From Variovorax paradoxus (lineage in GTDB: Bacteria > Pseudomonadota > Gammaproteobacteria > Burkholderiales > Burkholderiaceae_C): a DNA stretch of 64,000 bases. Shown one piece after another: positions 7,648-16,882 of the stretch. The stretch spans positions 5,394,001 through 5,458,000 of the forward strand of contig CP063166.1 of NCBI GenBank assembly GCA_016806145.1. Reading direction: 5' to 3'. The notes beneath the pieces were generated by a model. The model did not search any database. It worked only from the letters and a program-made list of their open reading frames with translations, and was not told the DNA's origin. How positions within the stretch are numbered: the first letter of the stretch is position 1; every line of letters starts with the position of its first letter. The position numbers and the translations under genes were made by a program.

Positions 7648-8027
7648 GCGACGCATGCTTCTGCGACTATGACCCGGCCGAGTTCTACTGCAAGACCGAG
7701 TACACCGCGCGCAAGGAACACAAGTGCGCGGAATGCGGCCGGGCCATAGAGCCAGGCCAGCGCTACGAGAAGGTCGTGGGCAAGTGGGATGGCCGTCTCG
7801 GCTTCTTCAAAACCTGCAGCCGCTGCGCCGCATTGCGTGAGCACCTGTCGGCGCACGTCAGCTGCTTCTGCTGGGCCCATGGCCATCTGCTCGAAGACAT
7901 TCGCGAGGAGGTGCGTTACCTGCCCGCCGAAGCCCATGGGTCGGGGCTGCTCTTCGAGCTGGGCCGCATGGCCGTCGCGATCAGGCGAGCCCCGCGGTAC
8001 TGCGCATCACGCGGAGGCGCCCGATGA
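7644..8027 (+). CDS. Zinc-ribbon phage protein, 127 aa
   Basis: Contains KCAECGRAIEPGQRY (CxxC at about residues 28-31) followed by TCSRC, which together make a four-Cys zinc ribbon, plus further Cys residues at both flanks (CFCDY at the start, SCFCWAHGH near 73). The E-x-G-x-x-Y turn after the first knuckle is a common layout in phage zinc-ribbon proteins. Its position just before an HNH nuclease suggests DNA-related work, but the role is unknown. Confidence 0.7.
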   Translation: MSDACFCDYDPAEFYCKTEYTARKEHKCAECGRAIEPGQRYEKVVGKWDGRLGFFKTCSRCAALREHLSAHVSCFCWAHGHLLEDIREEVRYLPAEAHGSGLLFELGRMAVAIRRAPRYCASRGGAR

Positions 8028-8440
8028 AGCTCACGAAGGCCCAACGCGCGACCCTACGCGAGAAGTTCGCCGGCCGCTGCGCGTACTGCGGCGTTGACCT
8101 GGGCGAGCGCTGGCACGTAGACCACTTCGAGCACGTCGAACGGAAGATGAAATGGACTGACGCGCCAAACGGCACGCGCCGACTGGTCTGCACCGGGGAA
8201 GTCCACCGGCCCGAGCGCGACACCATCGGCAACCTGATGCCGTCCTGTGCGCCGTGCAACATCGACAAGCACGCGATGACGCTCGAGGACTGGCGCCGGA
8301 AGCTGCAGAACGCGGCCGAGGTGCTGCGCCGGAACCAGCCGACATACCGCCACGCCCTGCGATTCGGCCTCGTGCAGGAGACGGACGCTCGGATCGTCTT
8401 TCACTTTGAGCGCGCGGCTCTTCAGGAGGCCGCCCGGTGA
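8024..8440 (+). CDS. HNH endonuclease
   Basis: 138 residues. An HNH core is intact: CAYCG knuckle (about 19-23), then WHVDHFEHV with the catalytic His-Asp-His, then GNLMPSCAPCNIDK containing the Asn and the second CxxC. These are the family's metal and zinc ligands. Phage HNH proteins act as nickases in packaging, homing nucleases or early host-DNA nucleases. Far from any terminase here, an early-region role is more likely. It is the last gene of the coupled plus-strand run. Confidence 0.82.
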   Translation: MKLTKAQRATLREKFAGRCAYCGVDLGERWHVDHFEHVERKMKWTDAPNGTRRLVCTGEVHRPERDTIGNLMPSCAPCNIDKHAMTLEDWRRKLQNAAEVLRRNQPTYRHALRFGLVQETDARIVFHFERAALQEAAR

Positions 8441-8442
8441 AA

Positions 8443-8691
8443 TCAATCCACCTCGAGGTCGAACTGCATCTGCAGCTGCCGCATGACGCGCGCTATATCC
8501 ACGCGATGCGTAGATTGATCGGTCATCACCTTGACCGTCCAGTTCGGGCCGCCCTCGTGGCCCGGATCCATCCACACCACGCCGCCGCGCGCCACGTCCG
8601 TGAGTTGCCCGCGAAGGTCGGGAATTTCTTTGTCAATACGTGCGAGCAACAGCTCTTGAAGCTGCTCGGCGGTGCGGGTTGGCTTTGCCAT
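8443..8691 (-). CDS. Hypothetical phage protein, 82 aa
   Basis: Encoded convergently to the HNH gene with a two-base gap. It begins MAKPTRTAEQLQELLLARID, a helix-forming N-terminus, followed by GVVWMDPGHEGGPNW and an amphipathic C-terminal helix (VMRQLQMQFDLEVD). The opposite-strand frame is compositionally less protein-like. AGG lies next to the start codon, so the ribosome-binding site is poor. Function unknown; moderately sure it is real. Confidence 0.55.
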   Translation of the reverse strand: MAKPTRTAEQLQELLLARIDKEIPDLRGQLTDVARGGVVWMDPGHEGGPNWTVKVMTDQSTHRVDIARVMRQLQMQFDLEVD

Positions 8692-8723
8692 CCTGTGATT
8701 ATGTGAAAAGGGAACACCTCACA

Positions 8724-8960
8724 ATGGCTCCGCCTGAAATCGTCAACACTACCCCTTTTCCGCCAGCTACACAGCTCGTTCGAACGGAAGATCGGCTGAT
8801 CTATCGCAGCGAACTCTGTCAGTTGACTGGCGTTGGATCAGAAGCCGTACGAAGATGGATCAAAGCCAAGAAGATCCCACCACCGGACGTAGCAATCAGT
8901 CAGAAAACCATGGCCTGGAGACTTTCTACTCTTCGCGCGGCGGGCATTGGGCTCATTTAG
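8724..8960 (+). CDS. AlpA/excisionase-like DNA-binding protein
   Basis: 78 residues from ATG 8724, with AAGGGA ten bases upstream; a GTG at 8703 is an alternative. Residues about 28-70 show the winged helix-turn-helix of MerR/AlpA-type excisionases: YRSELCQLTGVGSEAVRRW, IKAKKIPPPDV, then a TMAWRLSTL wing and helix. AlpA-type proteins promote excision, and the integrase of the element lies 2.3 kb away, so this is the best excisionase candidate. Function inferred from fold and location. Confidence 0.6.
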   Translation: MAPPEIVNTTPFPPATQLVRTEDRLIYRSELCQLTGVGSEAVRRWIKAKKIPPPDVAISQKTMAWRLSTLRAAGIGLI

Positions 8961-9014
8961 GCATTTCTCCCGGATTGCTTCATACTTACACCAACTTTTT
9001 CGGCGGAGGAGCGA

Positions 9015-10073
9015 GTGTCAACATCTTCGATACGGAACATTGAAAACTGGTTTCACGCAGAGCGCCCAAAATATGAGGCACTTGCAAAAGCGGTATCGTC
9101 TACTCTTGAAAATCTGATCGAAAGCGCGGGAATCGTAGGAACATCTGTCGCTTACAGAGCAAAGACCCCCAAGAGTTTCTCCGAAAAAATTCGAAGAAAA
9201 AAATACACAGACCCGCAACGCGAGATGACCGATCTTGCAGGAATTCGCGTTATCACTTTGATTGAACGCGACGTTTTACTCGTTGGCAACCTAGTTGAAC
9301 GAGCATTTGCAGTACACGCAGCCGACAGTTACGACAAAAGCACAGAACTTGGATTTGATAGATTTGGATATCGGTCGGTGCACTATGTTTGCGACTTGGG
9401 TCCAAAGCGAATTGATTTAGAAGAAATGGCCCGATTTGCCAATGTGCCGTTCGAAATCCAAATTCGAACATCCCTTCAGCATGCTTGGGCAGAAATCGAA
9501 CACGACAGGGGCTACAAATTCAAAGGCGTGCTGCCTAATGAATTCAAACGCCGCTTTCATTTGCTTGCCGGGCTACTCGAGTCCGCTGACAGGGAATTTG
9601 GCAGACTAACCGAAGACTTAGAGCGGTATGCAAGCGAAGCCGAGTCAAAAATAAGTCAGAAAATTCCCGTCGACCTAAACAGCACAACAATAGAGTCTCT
9701 GCTTTCGTTGGTATTTAGCGAGAATGGATCCGATGTCGAAATCGACTCAGGAGGAATTGATAAAGCATTTATAAAGGAAATGAGGGACTTCGGAATAAAG
9801 TCGATATCAGATATAAGAGATATACTCACCCCTGATTTTGTGCTTCAATCCCAAAATGAAACATCCGTCGGCATTTTGAGAAATGCAATGATGTACAAAG
9901 ACATTGATCGATATTTTCGTAATGCCTACAAAGATCAATGGCATGGATGGGACAACTTCTCGGTCCAAATGATGGAAAGAAAATATGGCGAAGACAAAGT
10001 GATGGCCATTTTTCGAGAATTCAACCCCATCATGGAATGGGAGTTAATCGAAAGCTCTCCTGGCCTCAAATAA
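9015..10073 (+). CDS. RelA/SpoT-domain nucleotidyltransferase, AT-rich prophage cargo
   Basis: 352 residues from GTG 9015 with GGAGGA four bases upstream. The synthetase half (about 1-200) keeps the (p)ppGpp-synthetase signatures: K53 in KTPKSF, D73 in MTDLAGIRV, FGYRSVHY with Y119, FEIQIRT with catalytic-type E147, and QHAWAEIEHD at 155-164. There is no HD hydrolase domain. The C-terminal 150 residues are an unassigned, mainly helical extension. Hand counts give 45% and 38% GC in two 60-base lines, against 60-78% in lines of neighbouring genes, pointing to a recent outside origin. By family it could make alarmones or, like toxSAS/CapRel proteins, act as a toxin. Placement between excisionase and integrase suits a phage-defence moron. 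Confidence 0.85.
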   Translation: MSTSSIRNIENWFHAERPKYEALAKAVSSTLENLIESAGIVGTSVAYRAKTPKSFSEKIRRKKYTDPQREMTDLAGIRVITLIERDVLLVGNLVERAFAVHAADSYDKSTELGFDRFGYRSVHYVCDLGPKRIDLEEMARFANVPFEIQIRTSLQHAWAEIEHDRGYKFKGVLPNEFKRRFHLLAGLLESADREFGRLTEDLERYASEAESKISQKIPVDLNSTTIESLLSLVFSENGSDVEIDSGGIDKAFIKEMRDFGIKSISDIRDILTPDFVLQSQNETSVGILRNAMMYKDIDRYFRNAYKDQWHGWDNFSVQMMERKYGEDKVMAIFREFNPIMEWELIESSPGLK

Positions 10074-10110
10074 AATCAGCTGTGGATTTCAACTTTTGTC
10101 ATAGCTGATT
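10074..10110. terminator. Weak convergent hairpin
   Basis: AATCAGCT at 10074-10081 pairs with AGCTGATT at 10103-10110, leaving a 21-base loop. It lies where the RelA-like gene and the integrase converge and overlaps the last integrase codons. No T-run follows on either strand, so termination would be inefficient. Confidence 0.25.
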
Positions 10111-11254
10111 CATCTAGCCAATCCGCCCACGCTTGCATCATGGGCCGCCGCACCCGCATGTACTCGGCCCGGTTGTAGGCGGCCCGTACCTTGTCTTCCG
10201 GCGAGTGAGCGAGCTGGCGCTCGATGGCATCGGGCGGATAGCCGTGCTCGTTCGCCCAGGTGGAGGCAATAGACCTCCACCCATGGCCGGTCATCTCGCC
10301 CTTGTAGCCCATCCTCGCGATCAGAGCGAGCACGGTGTTCTCACTGATAGGGCGGTCGATTCGATGATCCGAGGGAAACACGTAGTCGCAGCCCGGCCGC
10401 CGGCGCGACCACATCGCAGCAAGGATCTCGAGCGCCTGGCGCGGCAACGGCACGAGGTGGTCTTTATCCCGCTTCATCCGCTCGCTGCCGATCTCCCAGA
10501 GATCCCCCTCAATCTCCTCGAAACGCATCATGCGCATTTCGCCAGTGCGCACCCAGGTGTACGCCATGAAGCGGCAGGCCAACACCGAGGTGAGATCCTT
10601 CTCGAAACTCAAGCGCCTCAAGAATTCAGGCACCTCCCGGAGGCTCAATGAAGCGTGATTCTTGACCTTGCGACGGCCGAACGCCTTCTTCGGGTTTATC
10701 AACTCGGCCGGGTTGGTCTTCGCGAGATCCTGCTCGATGGCCCAGTCGAAGACCTGGGACACCCACATGCGCACCTTGCGCACGAACACGAAGCGGCCCT
10801 TTGCATCCATCCGGTTCAGCTCGGTCAGCAGCATGGCCCTATCGATCTCTGCAGTCGCCTTCTCGCCGAGCTGCGGCTTCAGGTGAAGCTCGAGAGCCCG
10901 TAGCGCGTTCGCCTTGTAGTCGGACGAGACATCTTCACGGCCCTTCCAGTAGGCTTCGCAATCCTCCCAGAACGTAGTCTTTGGGCGTTTTTTCTTCGTG
11001 ACAGGGGCCACGCCCTCCAGTAGGCCTTTCCGCAGCTCTGCGGACCGCACACGAGCCTCCGCCAGCGTGACCAAAGGGTAGGCCCCGAGCGATTTCTGTT
11101 TCGGTGTGCCATCGACGCGATAGGCCAAGCGCCAGACCTTGGCGCCTGTCGGGGAAATGAAGAGGTGAAGGCCGTGGCCGTCGAAGAGCTTGATCGGCTT
11201 TTCCCCGGGCTTCGCGGTCTTGCAGATGGTGTCGGTGAGGGTGTTTGTAGGCAT
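10076..11254 (-). CDS. int: Tyrosine integrase, P4 type
   Basis: 392 residues from ATG 11254. An upstream in-frame extension to 11512 is translated tRNA and intergenic DNA and was rejected. The N-terminus (about 1-90) is the DUF4102-like arm-binding domain, followed by a core-binding domain (about 95-190). The catalytic domain has R236 (VRTGEMR), H324 and R327 (GHGWRS), H350 (QLAHS) and nucleophile Y360 (AAYNRAEY), so all key residues are present. It is transcribed away from the tRNA, whose 3' end lies 175 bases upstream, the standard arrangement for tRNA-targeting integrases. No clear Shine-Dalgarno sequence is seen. Confidence 0.95.
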   Translation of the reverse strand: MPTNTLTDTICKTAKPGEKPIKLFDGHGLHLFISPTGAKVWRLAYRVDGTPKQKSLGAYPLVTLAEARVRSAELRKGLLEGVAPVTKKKRPKTTFWEDCEAYWKGREDVSSDYKANALRALELHLKPQLGEKATAEIDRAMLLTELNRMDAKGRFVFVRKVRMWVSQVFDWAIEQDLAKTNPAELINPKKAFGRRKVKNHASLSLREVPEFLRRLSFEKDLTSVLACRFMAYTWVRTGEMRMMRFEEIEGDLWEIGSERMKRDKDHLVPLPRQALEILAAMWSRRRPGCDYVFPSDHRIDRPISENTVLALIARMGYKGEMTGHGWRSIASTWANEHGYPPDAIERQLAHSPEDKVRAAYNRAEYMRVRRPMMQAWADWLDESAMTKVEIHS

Positions 11255-11293
11255 CGTGATCGGATGCCGCTCGATGCCTACAACGATGCCTAC
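11247..11293. repeat. Three copies of a 10-mer at the integrase start
   Basis: GTAGGCATCG (11247-11256) spans the integrase start codon. Its reverse complement CGATGCCTAC occurs twice in direct orientation at 11272-11281 and 11284-11293. The direct copies are 12 bases apart. They may be arm-type integrase sites or an operator for integrase autoregulation (inference). The other possible reading, coding constraint, applies only to the first copy. Confidence 0.45.
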
Positions 11294-11399
11294 CGAGCGC
11301 CGGTGTGGAACGGCTTTTGACGGTGGGAAATCGACGGAAACGCAGGCGTCAGAATCGGCTAAGGCCTTGATTCTGCTGGGTTTTCGGTGGGGAATGGGC

Positions 11400-11422
11400 A
11401 AAAAAATAGCCCCTTGCGGGGC
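11400..11422 (-). terminator. Intrinsic terminator of tRNA-Ser
   Basis: On the minus strand a GCCCC/GGGGC stem with a four-base loop (stem arms 11409-11413 and 11418-11422) is followed by a run of seven T residues (plus-strand A-run 11400-11406). It lies directly downstream of the tRNA and also insulates the integrase gene from tRNA transcription. Confidence 0.8.
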
Positions 11423-11428
11423 CATTCT

Positions 11429-11518
11429 TGGAGGAGAGGGAGGGATTCGAACCCTCGGTACTATCGCTAGTACGCCTGATTTCGAGTCAGGTACATTCGA
11501 CCACTCTGCCACCTCTCC
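11429..11518 (-). tRNA. tRNA-Ser (anticodon CGA); element attachment site
   Basis: A full cloverleaf reads on the minus strand: acceptor GGAGAGG/CCTCTCC, D arm, anticodon stem CCTGA/TCAGG with loop CTCGAAA (anticodon CGA), a long variable arm typical of class II serine tRNAs, and a GGTTCGAATCC T-arm. CCA is encoded (11429-11431). The discriminator position reads T rather than the usual G. The integrase lies just past its 3' end, so the tRNA 3' half is the likely att core; the matching repeat would be outside the window to the left. Confidence 0.93.
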
Positions 11519-11539
11519 GGTTGCTCTGTCGAGCCTGCG

Positions 11540-11588
11540 ATTATAGCCAGGAAAATCGACACAACCATCCCGTGCCGCGATTTTCCTG
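11540..11588 (-). promoter_or_regulatory. tRNA-Ser promoter -10 box and upstream hairpin
   Basis: A perfect TATAAT reads on the minus strand at 11545-11540, about 22 bases before the tRNA 5' end, the right distance for a -10 box. No good -35 hexamer is seen. Just upstream, CAGGAAAATCG at 11548-11558 pairs with CGATTTTCCTG at 11578-11588 (19-base loop). This hairpin follows the serS stop and may end serS transcription, although no T-run follows it. Confidence 0.6.
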
Positions 11589-11599
11589 TCGTTTTTTCG

Positions 11600-12940
<1,341 letters not shown>

Positions 12941-12963
12941 TTAGGTGGGCCAGACGGCACCCC

Positions 12964-12977
12964 GCCCCGCGCGGGGC
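12964..12977 (-). terminator. GC-rich palindrome after the dehydratase gene
   Basis: GCCCCGC/GCGGGGC form a perfect 14-base palindrome between the dehydratase stop and serS. A hairpin with a minimal loop is possible, but there is no following T-run, so it may only slow polymerase or stabilise the upstream mRNA. Confidence 0.3.
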
Positions 12978-12981
12978 TGGT

Positions 12982-13947
12982 TCAGCCGACGGTGGCCGGA
13001 TCGACGTTCGCGCCGCAGACGATCAGGCAGACCTTCTCGCCCGCGCGCGGCACGTAGGCGCCGCTGTGCAGCGCGGCCAGCGGCAGCGCGGCGGCCGGTT
13101 CGACGGCCAGCTTCATCTCCTTCCACAGCCACTGCTGCGCGGCGCGGATCGCCTCGTCGGACAGCAGCAGCGCATCGGCGACGTGGCGCTGCGCGATGTC
13201 CCAGGCGATGGCGCCGATGCGGCGCGCGCCCAGCGAATCGGCCGCGATGCCGCCGACCTCGACGTCGACCGGCGCACCGGCCTCGCGGGCCCGGAACAGC
13301 GTGGGCGCGCCCTCGGGCTCGAGCGCGATCACGCGCGCGCGTTGCTCGAACCAGCCGGCGAGGCCGCCGATCAGGCCGCCGCCGCCCACGCTCACGAGCA
13401 CGGCATCGGGCAGGCCGCCCTGGGCCTCGATCTCGCGGCCCAGCGTGCCGGCGCCGGCCACCACCTCGGGCTGGTCGTAGGCATGGGTCAGCAGGGCGCC
13501 GGTTTCGGCCTGGCGCGCCAGGCAGGCGGCCAGCGCATCGGGATAGAGCTGGCCAACCACCACCACCTCGGCGCCCAGCGCGCGCAGGCGCGCGCGCTTG
13601 GCCTCGGGCGAGACGCCGGGCAGGTAGACCTCGCAGCGCACGCCGAGCGCGCGCGCCGCGGCGGCGGTGGCGATGCCGGCATTGCCGCCCGAGGCGACGA
13701 TCACGCCGCTCTCGGGGATGCCGTTGGCCAGCAGCCGGTTCATCATGCCGCGCGCCTTGAAGCTGCCGCTGACCTGCAGGTGCTCGAGCTTGAGCCAGAC
13801 CTCGGCGCCGGGCGCCGCGACGCCGAGCGCGGCCGCCGGCAGCTTCCACAGCGGGGTCTGGCGCAGGAAGTGGTTCGAGCGTTCGTTCAGGCGTTGCCAG
13901 GCGCTATCGATTTCGGAGCGCCATTCGGTGATTGCGGCAGCGGTCAA
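12982..13947 (-). CDS. Threonine/serine dehydratase-like PLP enzyme
   Basis: 321 residues if started at TTG 13947, which overlaps the ispH stop as TTGA; a longer upstream frame is shadow of ispH. PLP fold-type II features are clear: lysine in SGSFKARG (Schiff-base site), SGGNAGIA phosphate loop, and GGGGLIGG near residue 200. These match serine/threonine ammonia-lyases, which deaminate Ser or Thr to 2-oxo acids. Lacking a C-terminal ACT domain, it is the short catabolic type. Serine racemase-like activity is an alternative. Confidence 0.82.
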   Translation of the reverse strand: MTAAAITEWRSEIDSAWQRLNERSNHFLRQTPLWKLPAAALGVAAPGAEVWLKLEHLQVSGSFKARGMMNRLLANGIPESGVIVASGGNAGIATAAAARALGVRCEVYLPGVSPEAKRARLRALGAEVVVVGQLYPDALAACLARQAETGALLTHAYDQPEVVAGAGTLGREIEAQGGLPDAVLVSVGGGGLIGGLAGWFEQRARVIALEPEGAPTLFRAREAGAPVDVEVGGIAADSLGARRIGAIAWDIAQRHVADALLLSDEAIRAAQQWLWKEMKLAVEPAAALPLAALHSGAYVPRAGEKVCLIVCGANVDPATVG

Positions 13948-14912
13948 GAGATGTGTCCAGGAGGAGGAATGTCGGCCAGCTTGAGGCCCTTGGGCAGCGG
14001 GAACTTGATGGTTTCCTCGATGCCGTCCATCTTGCGCACCGAGACCGCGCCGAACGCGCGCACGCGCTCGATCACCTCGCGCACCAGCACCTCGGGTGCC
14101 GAGGCGCCGGCGGTCAGGCCGATGCGGGTCTTGCCCTCGAACCATTCGGGCTGGAGCTCGTCGGCCGAATCGACCATGTAGCTCTCGGTGCCCAGGCGCT
14201 GCGCCAGTTCGCGCAGCCGGTTGCTGTTGGAGCTGGTGGGGCTGCCGACCACGATCACGAGGTCGACCTGCGGGCTCATGATCTTCACCGCGTCCTGGCG
14301 GTTCTGGGTGGCGTAGCAGATGTCCTGCTGCTTGGGCTCGCGCACGGCCGGAAAGCGCGCACGCACGGCGGCGGCGATCTCGGCCGCGTCGTCCACGCTC
14401 AAGGTGGTCTGCGTGACCACCGCGAGCTTCTCGGTCTGGCCCGGCGCGACGCGCGCGACGTCCTCCACGTCTTCCACGAGGTGGATGCCGCTCGAGAGCT
14501 GGCCCATCGTGCCCTCGACCTCGGGATGCCCCTTGTGGCCGATCATGATGAACTCGTAGCCTTCCTTGGCGAGCTTGGCGACCTCGACGTGCACCTTGGT
14601 CACCAGCGGGCAGGTGGCGTCGAAGATCTCGAAGCCGCGGTCGCGCGCCTCCTGCTCCACCGCCTTGCTCACGCCGTGCGCGCTGAACACCAGCGTGGCG
14701 CCGGGCGGCACGTCCGACAACTCCTCGATGAAGATCGCGCCCTTGGACTTGAGCTCGTTGACCACGTAGGTGTTGTGCACGATCTCGTGGCGCACGTAGA
14801 TCGGCGCGCCGAACTTGGCGATGGCGCGCTCGACGATCTCGATCGCGCGGTCCACGCCGGCGCAGAAGCCGCGCGGCTCGGCGAGGATGACTTCCTCGAT
14901 GCCTTCGTTCAT
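13944..14912 (-). CDS. ispH: 4-hydroxy-3-methylbut-2-enyl diphosphate reductase
   Basis: 322 residues. The three cysteines that hold the iron-sulfur cluster are present: C17 (GFCAGV), C101 (DATCPLV) and C199 (ICYATQNRQ). It performs the last step of the MEP isoprenoid pathway, giving IPP and DMAPP. The gene follows an FKBP isomerase gene, the same fkpB-ispH pairing as in E. coli, and its stop overlaps the dehydratase start. Confidence 0.97.
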   Translation of the reverse strand: MNEGIEEVILAEPRGFCAGVDRAIEIVERAIAKFGAPIYVRHEIVHNTYVVNELKSKGAIFIEELSDVPPGATLVFSAHGVSKAVEQEARDRGFEIFDATCPLVTKVHVEVAKLAKEGYEFIMIGHKGHPEVEGTMGQLSSGIHLVEDVEDVARVAPGQTEKLAVVTQTTLSVDDAAEIAAAVRARFPAVREPKQQDICYATQNRQDAVKIMSPQVDLVIVVGSPTSSNSNRLRELAQRLGTESYMVDSADELQPEWFEGKTRIGLTAGASAPEVLVREVIERVRAFGAVSVRKMDGIEETIKFPLPKGLKLADIPPPGHIS

Positions 14913-14943
14913 CGTGCCTCCCCGGCCGCGGCGGCGCGTGCCA

Positions 14944-15396
14944 TCACAACACCCCGATCAGTTGCACTTCGAAGGTCACGGGCTGGCCTGCGAGCGGATG
15001 GTTGAAATCGAAGCGCACGCCGGTCTCGTTGGACTCGATCACCGCGCCGGCATAGCTGCCGGTGCCGTCGGGCGTGGGGAACTGCACCACGTCGCCCACG
15101 GCGTACTGCTCGTCGGGGTCGCCGATCTGCGCCAGCAGCTTCTTCGCGACCCACTGCTGCATCTCGGGATTGCGCTCGCCGAAGGCCTCGCCGGCCGGCA
15201 GCTCGAAGGTGGCGTGCGCGCCCTCCTCGAGGCCCAGCAGGCGCTGCTCGACCGCCGGCGAGAGCTCGCCGTTGCCCAGCGACAGCGTGGCGGGCTTGTC
15301 GGCGAAGGTGTTGATGATGTCGCCCGCGGGCCCGGACAGCCGGTAGTGCAGAGTCAGGAAGGAGCCGGGGGTGACGACGTGGGGCGTTTGGGACAT
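14944..15396 (-). CDS. fkpB: FKBP-type peptidyl-prolyl isomerase (SlpA/FkpB-like)
   Basis: 150 residues from ATG 15396; TTG 15423 would add nine. The sequence has the FKBP start ([13 protein letters not shown]), the flap-insert region of SlyD/SlpA-type proteins ([17 protein letters not shown]) and a C-terminal [16 protein letters not shown] strand. It is a cytosolic proline isomerase/chaperone without the His-rich tail of SlyD. It sits 31 bases upstream of ispH, probably co-transcribed. Confidence 0.88.
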   Translation of the reverse strand: MSQTPHVVTPGSFLTLHYRLSGPAGDIINTFADKPATLSLGNGELSPAVEQRLLGLEEGAHATFELPAGEAFGERNPEMQQWVAKKLLAQIGDPDEQYAVGDVVQFPTPDGTGSYAGAVIESNETGVRFDFNHPLAGQPVTFEVQLIGVL

Positions 15397-15410
15397 GGGG
15401 GCAGCAATGG

Positions 15411-15441
15411 TTGACAAAGACAAGACGGGTGTCCCGATAAA
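15411..15441 (+). promoter_or_regulatory. Candidate radC promoter
   Basis: A consensus TTGACA lies at 15411-15416 and GATAAA at 15436-15441, with a 19-base spacer that is longer than ideal. It points toward radC, whose start is 63 bases further. The region also lies over the alternative upstream start of the FKBP gene on the other strand. Confidence 0.4.
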
Positions 15442-15503
15442 CTGGGCTGCATTTTAAGGACGGGCGCTTCCACCCGCCCCGTTCAAGGTTTAGCAGGCTC
15501 TCC

Positions 15504-16181
15504 ATGGCTTTCAAGGATCTCCCCGAACATGCCCGCCCGCGCGAGAAGCTCATCGCGCGCGGCGCCGCCGCGCTGGCCGACACCGAGCTGCTCGCGCTGC
15601 TGCTGCGCACCGGCGTGGCCGGCAAGAACGTGCTGCAGCTCGCGCAGGAGCTGCACGAGCGCTTCGGCGGCCTCGCGGGCCTGCTGCAGGCCAGCCCCGA
15701 GCAGTTGCGCGGCGTGCGCGGCATGGGCGGCGCCACCAAGCGCGCCGAGCTCATCGCGGTGCTCGAGCTCGCGCGCCGCGCCATGGCCGAGCAGCTCTCG
15801 CAGCGCACCGTGCTCGACGCGCCCGAGGCCGTGCAGCAGTACGTGCAGCTGCACATCGGCACGCGGGCGCACGAGGTGTTCGCGGTGCTGTTCCTCGATG
15901 CGCAGCACCGGCTGATCGTGCTCGAGGAGCTGTTCCGCGGCACCCTCACCCAGACCAGCGTCTACCCGCGCGAGATCGTGCTGCGCGCGCTGCACCACCA
16001 TGCGGCCGCCGTGGTGCTGGCCCACAACCATCCGAGCGGCAGCATCGAGCCCTCGCGTGCCGACGAAGCCCTCACGCAAACGCTGCGCGCCGCACTCTCG
16101 CTGGTCGACGTGCGCGTGCTCGATCACGTGATCGTGAGCACGGGCCGCAGCTTCTCGATGGCCGAACGGGGGTTGCTCTGA
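15504..16181 (+). CDS. radC: RadC family JAB1/MPN-domain protein
   Basis: 225 residues. An N-terminal helix-hairpin-helix-like part (about 1-100, LRGVRGMGG) is followed by the JAMM metalloprotease-fold domain with [14 protein letters not shown] near residues 174-187. RadC was once assigned to DNA repair, but its activity is not settled. A chromosomal single copy, divergent from fkpB and coupled to the Smr gene by one shared base. Confidence 0.95.
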   Translation: MAFKDLPEHARPREKLIARGAAALADTELLALLLRTGVAGKNVLQLAQELHERFGGLAGLLQASPEQLRGVRGMGGATKRAELIAVLELARRAMAEQLSQRTVLDAPEAVQQYVQLHIGTRAHEVFAVLFLDAQHRLIVLEELFRGTLTQTSVYPREIVLRALHHHAAAVVLAHNHPSGSIEPSRADEALTQTLRAALSLVDVRVLDHVIVSTGRSFSMAERGLL

Positions 16182-16852
16182 TGGCCGCCGCACGTCCGCC
16201 CGCGCCCAGGAGCCTGAAGAACCTCGCCGACCTCAAGCAGGTGCAGCGCCAGCTCGCCGAAACCCGCGAGCGCGAAGCGGCCGAGGCCGCCGAGCGCGCC
16301 GCGGCCGAGCGCAAGCGCGCGGCCGAAAAGGACCTGTTCGCGCGCGCCGTCGGCGCCACCGAGCCGCTGCGCCCCAGGACGCGCACCGTGCCGCTCGCGC
16401 CCGAGCCACCGGCGCCGATCCCGGTGCAGCACCAGCTCGACGAGCAGCGCGTGCTGCGCGAATCGCTGTCCGACGAGTTCGATGTCACCACCTTGCTCGA
16501 CGTCGACGACGCCATGAGCTTCCGCCGGCCCGGCATCGGCACCGACGTGACCGCACGGCTGCGCAAGGGCGACTGGACGATCCAGGCCCAGGTCGACCTG
16601 CACGGCCTGCGCAGCGACGAGGCGCGCGAGGCGCTCGGCGGCTTCATCCGCAACGCGCACAAGCAGGGCCTGCGCTGCGTGCGCGTGGTGCACGGCAAGG
16701 GGCTGGGGTCGCCCGGCAAGCAGCCGGTGCTCAAGACCAAGACCCAGCGCTGGCTGATCCAGAAGAACGAGGTGCTGGCCTTCGTGCAGGCCAAGCCGGC
16801 CGAGGGCGGGGCCGGAGCGCTGGTGGTGCTGCTGGCGCCGGTTAAGCGCTGA
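16181..16852 (+). CDS. Smr-domain protein
   Basis: 223 residues. The N-terminal half is a charged, alanine-rich helical region (about 20-55). The C-terminal Smr domain (about 140-222) has the VDLHGL and VVHGKGLGS motifs typical of Smr nucleases. Stand-alone Smr proteins nick or cut DNA or RNA; in bacteria SmrB-type members act on stalled ribosome mRNA. The gene starts on the last base of the radC stop codon. Confidence 0.88.
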   Translation: MAAARPPAPRSLKNLADLKQVQRQLAETREREAAEAAERAAAERKRAAEKDLFARAVGATEPLRPRTRTVPLAPEPPAPIPVQHQLDEQRVLRESLSDEFDVTTLLDVDDAMSFRRPGIGTDVTARLRKGDWTIQAQVDLHGLRSDEAREALGGFIRNAHKQGLRCVRVVHGKGLGSPGKQPVLKTKTQRWLIQKNEVLAFVQAKPAEGGAGALVVLLAPVKR

Positions 16853-16855
16853 GCT

Positions 16856-16877
16856 GCTCCCTCCGGCAGGAGGGAGC
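16856..16877. terminator. Convergent hairpin between Smr and cpdB-like genes
   Basis: GCTCCCTCC (16856-16864) and GGAGGGAGC (16869-16877) form a perfect nine-pair stem with a GGCA loop, centred between the stops of two converging genes. There is a C-run rather than a T-run beyond it, so it could work in both directions but probably not strongly. Confidence 0.6.
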
Positions 16878-16882
16878 CCCCC

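Noticed and set aside
8437..8706. Plus-strand 89-residue frame after the HNH gene
   Set aside because: It overlaps a more protein-like minus-strand frame with a helical N-terminus. The plus frame has no sensible pattern, although ATGA-like coupling made it tempting.
11255..11512. N-terminal extension of the integrase frame (86 extra residues)
   Set aside because: It is the translation of tRNA-Ser and its flank (AEWSNVPDSKSG, RVRIPPSPP), a well-known artefact. The arm-binding domain starts at ATG 11254.
11190..11546. Plus-strand 118-residue frame through the tRNA
   Set aside because: It contains GGEGGIRTLGT and FESGTFDHSATSP, the usual mistaken protein from the antisense of a serine tRNA.
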